Under the pieces are notes generated by a model. The model was given only the letters and a program-made list of their open reading frames with translations, searched no databases and was not told the DNA's origin. From Candidatus Delongbacteria bacterium (GTDB lineage: Bacteria > Delongbacteria > UBA4055): DNA of 18,578 nucleotides. The stretch's first letter is position 1, and every line of letters begins with the position of its first letter. The position numbers and the translations under genes were made by a program. The stretch is taken from assembly GCA_027858795.1 (NCBI GenBank), contig JAQICF010000006.1, positions 1 through 18,578 of the forward strand, read 5' to 3'. Shown here piece by piece: positions 1 through 7,178 of the stretch.

Positions 1-1580
1 AATGCAAATAATCTAATGTAACTTAGAATATCTCCGAATAATCCTGTAATATCATACAATTCCCAAAGACCTTTTCCAATTCTTACAAATATATTTGCTT
101 TTGGATCATTGAATAATAATATCATTGCAACACCGACTAAAGCAGTTTTCCCTGATATACCCGCAATAGTCTCTAAATAAGTCAAAGGTTCTATTGCTTC
201 TGCAGTCATACCTAAATAACCAAGTATTGCCTTAACACTCATACCAAGAAGACTAAGAAGTAATACCATCCAGCCAAAGGTTGAAATAGAATACATCCAT
301 CCTTTTTGCCTTATTGCGTTTGCTGCTCTGATTATCATTCCAAATAGGATCTGTACAACTCCAAGTCCTAGAGCCAACCAGAACATATCATTACTATCAA
401 GGAACATATCTTTGAACTTCCAATCAATGATCTTAAGATCAACACCGAAGACAGTTCCACCTATAGCTCCCATTATTATCGTCATGAGTCCAAAAAATTG
501 GCCGAGGGTCAAAAGTGGTTTAAATTCTTTAGAAATCTTAAACTTAAGAATGGTCATCGCAAGAACAATTACAAGCCCGTATCCAGTATCTCCAAGACAA
601 AAACCAAAGAACAGCATGAAGAAAGGTGCAAAATACATTGTAAGATCTATCTCGGTATAGGAAGGTAATGAGAATAATTTTCCAATTGGTTCGAACATTT
701 CTGCAAACCAGTTATTTTTAATCTTTATTGGTATGTTAGCTATTTCTTCTTCTGTAGGTTCACCTTCTAGGAATAATGTATTATTCGATTTTAGAAACTC
801 TACCATTTTAGCAGAATCAGTTTCAGGTATCCAGCCTTCTACAACTATAAGTCTACCTTCAGCTTCTTTAGCACCCTGAGCTTGAATCTGCTCAAATTCC
901 TTTTTGTTTTCTATGTCGTTTTTTAAATCAGTGATAAATTTAATATCTTCAGCAGCATGTTTATCTAATTGTGCATTATCTAATTTTATCTGACCACGGA
1001 TTTTTTTAATCTCTAATTTAAGTTCAGATAAAGATCTATCAGGTAATTTAAATTCATCTGCTTTGATATCAATATCTTCACCTTTCTTAGCAAATACAAC
1101 AAAATTAACAATGATATTTCTTCGTGAAATGATCTCGATCGCATAATCATTAAGCCATTCATCATTAAACGCTTTTTCAGAGCATGTATAAAATCTCATC
1201 TGAATATCTGCTTCAGACAATTTATTCACTGAGGAAATCGAGAAATCACCCCAGGGTTCCAGAGAATGCAATTCTTTATTTAAGACATGACATTGCTGTA
1301 AGTTTTGATCAATGTCCAATAAAAGCTTATCTACATCTTCGATCAACTCCAGTGGATCTATAGTTCTTTCTACTTCTTTAGCTACTTTACCTCTTGATTT
1401 AAAGACCTTAATAGTATGCTCGATCCTTCTTATCAAATTTATCTTATTACGAATCTCATCAGCAACTTCATCAGTTCTTTCTATCACATGAACGACACCT
1501 ATATCCTGAAGCTCGTTTAAGAATTTATCATATTCTCGGTGATATATCAGGAATGAATACTTTTTCATTGGTATTATCAT
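1..1580 (-). CDS. ntpI: V-type ATP synthase subunit I (partial, C-terminus beyond left edge)
   Basis: Stator/membrane subunit (a/I) of a V/A-type ATPase. It links the peripheral stalks to the c/K ring and forms the ion half-channels. The ORF starts at ATG 1580, overlapping the TGA stop of subunit D (ATGA), and stays open to base 1, giving about 526 residues. Residues 1 to about 300 are hydrophilic and partly coiled (cytosolic arm). Membrane segments begin near residue 310 with FAPFFMLFFGFCLGDTGYG, a stretch typical of bacterial subunit I. At the very edge the reading is GDILSYIRLFA; the SYxRL Arg is the conserved half-channel arginine of this family (Arg735 in yeast Vph1). The remaining membrane helices are outside the window. 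The tight coupling to D indicates co-translation. Family assignment is sure; the coupling ion (H+ or Na+) cannot be told without subunit K. Confidence 0.95.
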   Translation of the reverse strand, partial: MIIPMKKYSFLIYHREYDKFLNELQDIGVVHVIERTDEVADEIRNKINLIRRIEHTIKVFKSRGKVAKEVERTIDPLELIEDVDKLLLDIDQNLQQCHVLNKELHSLEPWGDFSISSVNKLSEADIQMRFYTCSEKAFNDEWLNDYAIEIISRRNIIVNFVVFAKKGEDIDIKADEFKLPDRSLSELKLEIKKIRGQIKLDNAQLDKHAAEDIKFITDLKNDIENKKEFEQIQAQGAKEAEGRLIVVEGWIPETDSAKMVEFLKSNNTLFLEGEPTEEEIANIPIKIKNNWFAEMFEPIGKLFSLPSYTEIDLTMYFAPFFMLFFGFCLGDTGYGLVIVLAMTILKFKISKEFKPLLTLGQFFGLMTIIMGAIGGTVFGVDLKIIDWKFKDMFLDSNDMFWLALGLGVVQILFGMIIRAANAIRQKGWMYSISTFGWMVLLLSLLGMSVKAILGYLGMTAEAIEPLTYLETIAGISGKTALVGVAMILLFNDPKANIFVRIGKGLWELYDITGLFGDILSYIRLFA

Positions 1581-2176
1581 GCTTCTACCTCCATTGCCTG
1601 ACGATTCTTAACTATCTTCTGAGAAGACTTAGAGAGGTTCTCTTCATCTTCCATGAATCTTTTTATCTTTAATATCGCTTCTTCAAATCCCGGTATCTGT
1701 ACCTTTTCATATAGATTTACTTTCTGGGTCGTTTTTCTACGAGCATGTTCAAGTAATGCTGTTTTCACGAAGAATAATTCTCTTTCGATCGCAATACTGA
1801 CAAGGTTCTTCAATATTGCAATTCCATCAGGAAACCATTCAGGTGAATCGAAAAGGCTATACTTTTTTACACTGAAGATTATTTCATCCAGAATTGGTAT
1901 TTTCACACCGGCGATCTTTTTGATAGATAATACAACATCTTCTACTGATAAGAGTTCTTTATCAAATTCATTCCAAAGACCTACCATACTATCATAAGTT
2001 CTCATTTCAGAATTAAGATTAGCATCAAGTTCATTAGCTTTACTTTTTGCTTTCTTAACTTCCATTCTTAGAGCAGATTCCTTATTTTTTATAGTCGGTA
2101 AAGCTCTAACCCTGATCTTCAATTGCTTATCGAGTTGTTGAAGCGCTATTTTATTATACTGAAATTTTATAGCCAT
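1577..2176 (-). CDS. ntpD: V-type ATP synthase subunit D (central rotor shaft)
   Basis: This 199-residue protein has the normal length and order for subunit D, the coiled-coil central shaft that turns inside the A3B3 head and couples hydrolysis to the membrane ring. The N-terminus (MAIKFQYNKIALQQLDKQLK) and the long charged helices over residues 5-75 and 130-195 fit the family, in which N- and C-terminal helices form an antiparallel coiled coil. It starts 29 bp after subunit B stops, behind a modest GAG-containing site, and its TGA overlaps the ATG of subunit I. No separate subunit F gene, the usual partner of D, lies on either side. Identification rests on helical character, size and position between B and I. 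Confidence 0.92.
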   Translation of the reverse strand: MAIKFQYNKIALQQLDKQLKIRVRALPTIKNKESALRMEVKKAKSKANELDANLNSEMRTYDSMVGLWNEFDKELLSVEDVVLSIKKIAGVKIPILDEIIFSVKKYSLFDSPEWFPDGIAILKNLVSIAIERELFFVKTALLEHARRKTTQKVNLYEKVQIPGFEEAILKIKRFMEDEENLSKSSQKIVKNRQAMEVEA

Positions 2177-2205
2177 TTTTTATACTCAGATTTTAATTTA
2201 CAGGA

Positions 2206-3528
2206 TTATTTCTTAGGCCAATATTTTTGAACTAATTCATCCTTGATACCAAGCTCTGCTTTCTCGAAATACTCTCCGAAAAGTTTCCAACCTGTATCAA
2301 GCATACTATCGATATCCACATTCACATCTATTGCAAGTAGATCATTAGAATAACCTTTTGCGAACTTTAGTGTTCTTTCATCATAGTCATTCAGATCAAA
2401 ACCATTTTCAAGTTTTGTTTTAGCATTTGCCGCATCTGCAAATATTCTGATAGCAGCGTTCATGACCTGTGGATGATCCTCTCTTGTTTGCTTACCGATA
2501 ACAAGCTGTTTTAATCTTGATAAACTTCTGAAAGGATCAATGATAACCTTACCGATATCAGTATCTCTTCTTAGGAATAACTGACCTTCAGTAATATAGC
2601 CTGTGTTATCAGGAATTGCGTGAGTAATATCTCCACCTGATAAAGTTGTTACAGCTATAATAGTTATTGAACCACCTTCCGGGAATTGAACTGCTTTTTC
2701 GTAGATCTTTGCAAGATCACTATAAAGTGAACCAGGCATACTGTCCTTTGAAGGAATTTGATCCATACGGTTTGATACGATACTTAAAGCATCAGCATAA
2801 AGAGTCATATCTGTCAACAATACCAATACTTTTTGATTTTTTTCATGTGCAAAATATTCAGCTGTAGTTAGTGCCATATCCGGTACTAAAAGTCTCTCTA
2901 CAGGAGGATCTTCAGTTGTATTGATAAAACTGATAATTCTGTCCAATGCACCTGCATTATCAAATACATTTTTAAAGAAAAGATAATCATCATTTGATAA
3001 TCCCATTCCACCAAGAATGATCTTATCAGCTTTTGCTCTTAATGCAACCATTGCCATTACCTGGTTAAATGGTTGATCGGGATCAGCAAAGAAAGGTATT
3101 TTTTGACCCGTAACAAGTGTGTTATTCAAGTCAATACCTGCAATTCCGGTTGGAATAATATCAGATGGTTGCTTTCTTCTTACTGGGTTTACTGAAGGAC
3201 CACCGATCTCAACTTCTTTACCTTCAACACTTGGTCCACCATCAATTGGTTCACCGTAAGCATTGAAAAATCTTCCTGCTAATTCCTCTCCAACTTTTAA
3301 AGAAGGTGCTTTACCCATGAAAACAACCTCTGCATTTGTTGGAATTCCTTCAGTACCTGAGAAGATCTGAAGAGTTACATCGTCACCCTGGATCTTTACT
3401 ACCTGAGCTAAACGCCCGTTTACAGTAGCGATCTCTTCATAACCAATGCCTGATGCTTTTAATGAGCAAGTTGCTTTGGTTATCTGAGTGATCTTTGTAT
3501 ATATTTTTTGAAAAGCTGTTGTTTCCAT
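2206..3528 (-). CDS. ntpB: V-type ATP synthase subunit B (non-catalytic, regulatory)
   Basis: This 440-residue protein is the nucleotide-binding but non-catalytic partner of subunit A in the A3B3 head. The usual Walker A is degenerate, as expected for B: IPFFADPDQPFNQ at about residues 144-156, in place of a GxxGxGKT loop. Other family marks are GRFFNAYGEPIDGGP (about 85-99), NPVRRKQPSDIIPTGIAGID (about 114-133), and DPFRSLSRLKQ (about 331-341), which contributes an arginine to the catalytic interface. The ATG overlaps the TAA stop of subunit A by one base (TAATG), implying translational coupling that would help keep A:B stoichiometry. Length is slightly short of the typical 460-470 residues, but no motif is missing. 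Confidence 0.97.
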   Translation of the reverse strand: METTAFQKIYTKITQITKATCSLKASGIGYEEIATVNGRLAQVVKIQGDDVTLQIFSGTEGIPTNAEVVFMGKAPSLKVGEELAGRFFNAYGEPIDGGPSVEGKEVEIGGPSVNPVRRKQPSDIIPTGIAGIDLNNTLVTGQKIPFFADPDQPFNQVMAMVALRAKADKIILGGMGLSNDDYLFFKNVFDNAGALDRIISFINTTEDPPVERLLVPDMALTTAEYFAHEKNQKVLVLLTDMTLYADALSIVSNRMDQIPSKDSMPGSLYSDLAKIYEKAVQFPEGGSITIIAVTTLSGGDITHAIPDNTGYITEGQLFLRRDTDIGKVIIDPFRSLSRLKQLVIGKQTREDHPQVMNAAIRIFADAANAKTKLENGFDLNDYDERTLKFAKGYSNDLLAIDVNVDIDSMLDTGWKLFGEYFEKAELGIKDELVQKYWPKK

Positions 3529-5306
3529 TATACCGCCTTTCTTTCATTAATTTTAGTTTCAATTTCTTTAAGATAACCATTAAACTTTTCTGATTCATAC
3601 TCTGAATAATTCATTTGCTTAAATGTGTTGATTATTGACTTGAAATAAGGATTAACTTCTTCAAAAGAATCAAATTTAAAATCAGTATTATAGACCTTAA
3701 GCACTTGTTCGAGCATAAATTTTTGTCTGTCTAAGTGTGAAGATTTATCAATAGCATCATAAGCATCTTGTTGAAGAAATACGAAGTCAATAACTTCAGC
3801 TTTCCAATATCTTAAATGATAATCAATTGGAACACCATCATCACCTAGAATATTGATCTGCTCTGAAGCTTCTCTACCTCTCAGTAAAATATCTTTTACC
3901 AATGTTACATTATCAACCCAGTCTTCTGAGATCGTTTTCTTTAGGTAATCTTGTATCTCAGGATACTCTAAGTACTTTGAATAACTGTCGATTGGATCAA
4001 TTGCAGGATATCTCTTACTATCTGCTCTGTCCTGGTTAAGTGCATAGAAACATCTCGCAGCTTTCTTTGTGGATTCTGTCACAGGTTCTTTCAGGTTGCC
4101 ACCTGCCGGAGATACTGTTCCCAAGAATGTTATTGATCCTGATTCGGGTTCTTTTGTATCAGGGTTTAGTTGATTCAGGTATACGAATCCTGCTCTTGCA
4201 TAGAAGTTTGAAATAATTGCTGGAAGATCCATAGGAAATGCATCTGGTCCCGGTAATTCTTCCATTCTATTTGACATCTCTCTTAAAGCCTGTGCCCATC
4301 TTGAGGTAGAATCAGCAAGTAATAACACTTTTAATCCCATAGCTCTGTAATATTCGGCAATAGTCATTCCAGTATAAACTGAAGCTTCCCTTGCCGCAAC
4401 AGGCATATTTGATGTGTTACATATTATTGTAGTTCTCTCCATCAATTTTCTTCCTGTTCTAGGATCTTCAAGTTCAGGAAACTCTGTAAATATCTCTACT
4501 ACCTCATTTGCTCTCTCTCCACATGCAGTTATAATGATCATATCTGCGTCAGCCTGTTGAGATACTGCATGCTGAAGAACAGTTTTACCTGCACCAAATG
4601 GTCCCGGTACGAATCCTGTTCCGCCTACTGCCAATGGATTCAATGTATCAATTGTTCGAACACCTGTTTCCATGATCTTGAAAGGTCTTGGTTTTTGAGA
4701 ATAAGCTTTGATAGGGACTTTTACAGGCCATTTTTGCATCATTGTCACTTCATGATCTTTACCTTTACTATCAGTTACAACTGCAACTACATCTTTAGTC
4801 TTATATGTTCCATTTTCTGCCAATGATTTTACAGTGAAAAATCCTTCGAATTTAAAAGGTACCATGATCTTGTGCGGCATCCATCCTTCAAGAATTTCAC
4901 CAAGCCAACTTCCAGCCTCTACTTTATCACCAATTTTTGCGATCTGTGTAAATTCCCATTCAGCATCATCGTTCAATGCAGCTGTATAATCACCTCTTTT
5001 CAGGAAAACACCTTTCATCTTATCAAGGTCATTCTGAAGACCGTCATAGTTCTTTGATAAGATCCCGGGACCCAAGGTAACTTCGAGCATATGATTCATA
5101 AATTCTGCATCTGTTCCAACTTTTAATCCCCTTGTACTTTCAAATACTTGAGTATATGCTTTTTTCCCTATGATCTTTATAACCTCAGCCATCAGTTCAA
5201 CACCGGGTATTTTTATAAAACATATCTCGTTCTGAGAAACGGGTCCGTCAGCCTCGACAATAACAAGATTGGCAATTATTCCTACTACTTTTCCTTTTGT
5301 AGCCAT
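3528..5306 (-). CDS. ntpA: V-type ATP synthase catalytic subunit A
   Basis: Catalytic subunit of the rotary ATPase head (592 residues, normal length). The intact P-loop GPFGAGKT is at residues 235-242. GERANE (263-268) carries the expected catalytic glutamate, and NMPVAAREAS follows at about 300-309. The LADSTSRWAQALREMSNRM block is at about 330-348. The family-specific non-homologous insertion lies between the N-terminal barrel and the P-loop (about 110-190). The start ATG has an upstream AAAGGGT site with good spacing. It begins 23 bp after the DUF2764 gene and overlaps subunit B by one base. Nothing suggests loss of activity. Whether the enzyme mainly makes or hydrolyses ATP cannot be read from the sequence. 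Confidence 0.98.
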   Translation of the reverse strand: MATKGKVVGIIANLVIVEADGPVSQNEICFIKIPGVELMAEVIKIIGKKAYTQVFESTRGLKVGTDAEFMNHMLEVTLGPGILSKNYDGLQNDLDKMKGVFLKRGDYTAALNDDAEWEFTQIAKIGDKVEAGSWLGEILEGWMPHKIMVPFKFEGFFTVKSLAENGTYKTKDVVAVVTDSKGKDHEVTMMQKWPVKVPIKAYSQKPRPFKIMETGVRTIDTLNPLAVGGTGFVPGPFGAGKTVLQHAVSQQADADMIIITACGERANEVVEIFTEFPELEDPRTGRKLMERTTIICNTSNMPVAAREASVYTGMTIAEYYRAMGLKVLLLADSTSRWAQALREMSNRMEELPGPDAFPMDLPAIISNFYARAGFVYLNQLNPDTKEPESGSITFLGTVSPAGGNLKEPVTESTKKAARCFYALNQDRADSKRYPAIDPIDSYSKYLEYPEIQDYLKKTISEDWVDNVTLVKDILLRGREASEQINILGDDGVPIDYHLRYWKAEVIDFVFLQQDAYDAIDKSSHLDRQKFMLEQVLKVYNTDFKFDSFEEVNPYFKSIINTFKQMNYSEYESEKFNGYLKEIETKINERKAV

Positions 5307-5329
5307 CTTTTACCCTTTATTATTTTTAA

Positions 5330-6154
5330 TTATTTTTTTCCTTTAAATTCTTCCGGAAACTCGTAACCTGTTTCCAGATCTTTAATGAATTTTTCAAATA
5401 GCTCTTTGCCAGTAGCTGGATCTAAGCCGATCCATCTTTCTATCATTTCTAACTTGATATAATAAGAAATCAATTTTTCTATTGTGAAGTAATTGAAGAA
5501 TGTACTTTCATCAAGCCAATTCCATTTGATCAGATCAATGGCTTTTTCTCTCTGTAAAAGATCTTCTATTTCGAATATTGTTAATAATTGTTCGATATAG
5601 GGATATTCCGCACTTAATCCAAAATCTCTGGAAGAGTTTTTAGCAATTGCTCCTGAAACGTGATTGAAGTCTATCAATTCATCCTCAACAGGCAATTCGT
5701 ATTTCCTGCAGTTCAATGCGGAAAATATATTCTTAAAGTTAAGTTCCATTTCAAACCATTCACGAACAAATTCATTCTTATTTGTCAATATGAAATCATA
5801 ATATAACTGAGTTAATCTTTTCTTATCAACTTCATTGTCAAATTCTTCATCATGATATTCAATGATAAACTCCTTTATATAATCAACTACATTGATCGGC
5901 TCTTCTAAAGCTTCTTCGATCTCTACTTGATTATATACTCCGCCTTCAATAAAATCATGCGAATGTTGTATCATCGCTCTGAATAAATTTTCATTATCGA
6001 TTTTGTATTTGAACAAATTGAAATGTTTGTAATTATCTTTATCTACATACTCTTCCATATCTGAAAGGAAGTCTGTTGTTCCATAAGATAATTTTGTATC
6101 ATCAAGCGTGATATTTGGAAGACCTGCTACTAAACAATAATAGTTTTGTGGCAT
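5330..6154 (-). CDS. DUF2764 protein, C-like subunit of the V-type ATPase
   Basis: This 274-residue acidic, mostly helical protein sits exactly where subunit C (d in eukaryotes) would be, between E and A. Its N-terminus (YYCLVAGLPNITLDD) matches the start of the DUF2764 family, known from Bacteroidetes- and spirochaete-type V-ATPase operons. From position and helical content I infer it is the diverged socket subunit joining the central shaft to the membrane ring. There is no signal peptide or membrane segment. It starts 2 bp after the subunit E stop; the AAGGAG site at 6162-6167 lies inside the end of the E gene, so the two are translationally linked. Family membership is recognised from memory of the motif. 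The C-like role is inferred. Confidence 0.82.
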   Translation of the reverse strand: MPQNYYCLVAGLPNITLDDTKLSYGTTDFLSDMEEYVDKDNYKHFNLFKYKIDNENLFRAMIQHSHDFIEGGVYNQVEIEEALEEPINVVDYIKEFIIEYHDEEFDNEVDKKRLTQLYYDFILTNKNEFVREWFEMELNFKNIFSALNCRKYELPVEDELIDFNHVSGAIAKNSSRDFGLSAEYPYIEQLLTIFEIEDLLQREKAIDLIKWNWLDESTFFNYFTIEKLISYYIKLEMIERWIGLDPATGKELFEKFIKDLETGYEFPEEFKGKK

Positions 6155-6156
6155 TT

Positions 6157-6768
6157 CTATTCTCCTTCGAACAGTAAAGTAATAGTTTTTGGTCTTAAAT
6201 ATCTTTTGAAGAAATTTGCAAAATCATCATCTGTAAAGCTCATTTTGTAACTTCCGTCAGCAGGACCGATCTTGAATCCGTTAGCCATTTCACTGTTTAA
6301 GCTCACTACAAGTTCACCCTTCAATAACTTACCTGCATTGCTTTTCAAATATTCAGCAAGGTCTGATTTTTTATCATCAGGTAAGATAACTTCCAGATCC
6401 ATACTACCTTCCGAAGATAAGCTCTTGATAGATGTTTCGATCAATCCCTTTACAAATTCATTGTCATCCATAGCAATTTTAACATTTTCACTTATTACAC
6501 CAGTTGTGATAACATCAGTGATCTTTTGCTTAACTTCGCTTAAAGCTTGTTTAGCTGCAAGTTTCATTTCAGATTCGCCGTTTCTTTTGATCTCATCTGA
6601 TTTCTTATTTGCAGCTTCAATGATCTTCTTTGCTTCGTTTTGGGCGTTATTTAATTCTTTTTCAGCTTTCGCTTTAGCCTCTTTAACAATGTTCTCCGCT
6701 TCGATCTTAGCTTTTTCAACGCCTTCGGAATAGATCTTTTCAGTTAATTCCTGAAGTTTCTTTTCCAT
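6157..6768 (-). CDS. ntpE: V-type ATP synthase subunit E (peripheral stalk)
   Basis: Subunit E of the peripheral stalk, which holds the A3B3 head still against rotor torque. Residues 5-85 are an Ala/Lys/Glu-rich coiled coil (EAENIVKEAKAKAEKEL and following). The C-terminal part is globular and would bind the top of the head. A longer reading from ATG 6780 is possible. That ATG has only A/T-rich sequence before it, whereas ATG 6768 is preceded by GGAG at 6-nt spacing, so I place the start at 6768 (203 residues). It is the first gene of the operon. No separate G/H stalk partner is seen in the window. Assignment is firm from position and coiled-coil character. Confidence 0.88.
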   Translation of the reverse strand: MEKKLQELTEKIYSEGVEKAKIEAENIVKEAKAKAEKELNNAQNEAKKIIEAANKKSDEIKRNGESEMKLAAKQALSEVKQKITDVITTGVISENVKIAMDDNEFVKGLIETSIKSLSSEGSMDLEVILPDDKKSDLAEYLKSNAGKLLKGELVVSLNSEMANGFKIGPADGSYKMSFTDDDFANFFKRYLRPKTITLLFEGE

Positions 6769-6780
6769 CAAATTCTCCAT

Positions 6781-7128
6781 TTATTTTTATTTTATCTTTT
6801 TTCTGTATAGTCGTCCTACAAGGGCGTCTCTTTTTCTCGTCTAAAGTTTGAAATAATCAATACTCAAGTATCATTTTATCACACTACTTCACACGCGAGT
6901 GTAAATTTAGGTTTTTTTTAAATATCTTGTCAAGTTATTTTTTTATATATTTATATAACTGTTAAAAATTTTACAAGTAATTATATTATTATTATTTTAT
7001 GATTTACACATTATTTAAATATGTATAATATTATCTTCTGAAAGTTTTCGCATCGAAGCATATCATATTATCTATATATATACATAATATAAACGATGCA
7101 AGCGATCCAATGAAAAATCTTCTAACAC
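6781..7128. other. Intergenic region: V-ATPase leader and upstream AT-rich DNA
   Basis: This stretch of about 350 bp has no gene. On the minus strand it holds the probable V-ATPase promoter and a leader of about 110-130 nt. The leader includes a small hairpin around 6811-6829 (GTCGTCC loop GGGCG-like pairing, imperfect). A partial palindrome ACAC-GCGA-GTGT lies at about 6893-6904, close to the expected transcription start. Further upstream the DNA is very AT-rich. A 6-bp inverted repeat GCATCG (7050-7055)/CGATGC (7094-7099) encloses an AT run that could be an operator or simply low-complexity sequence. Confidence 0.5.
6904..6933 (-). promoter_or_regulatory. Probable sigma70-type promoter of the V-ATPase operon
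   Basis: On the minus strand a perfect TTGACA (-35, at 6928-6933) is followed after 18 bp by TAAATT (-10 candidate, 6904-6909). Transcription would start near 6897, leaving a leader of about 130 nt before the subunit E start. The -35 is strong and the -10 weak. No other pair of similar quality was seen upstream of the operon. Confidence 0.5.
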
Positions 7129-7157
7129 AAAAAGGCAAATACTTGATTTGCCTTTTT
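7129..7157 (-). terminator. Intrinsic terminator after the secreted-protein gene
   Basis: A 12-bp perfect inverted repeat (AAAAAGGCAAAT / ATTTGCCTTTTT) with a 5-nt loop lies 21 bp after the stop codon of the gene ending at 7179. On the minus strand the stem runs into a T tract, the form of a rho-independent terminator. It could also work weakly in the other direction. Confidence 0.85.
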
Positions 7158-7178
7158 ATAAATTGGATATTTTAGATT

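Noticed and set aside
1653..1997. 114-codon plus-strand ORF antisense to subunit D, and similar short ORFs opposite subunits A and B
   Set aside because: They are shadows of conserved V-ATPase genes, with atypical composition and no supporting start signals.
6272..6733. 153-codon plus-strand ORF antisense to subunit E
   Set aside because: It lies wholly opposite a firmly identified coiled-coil gene, is Ser/Phe/Leu-rich as expected from the reverse complement of an Ala/Lys/Glu-rich gene, and has no ribosome site or family signal.
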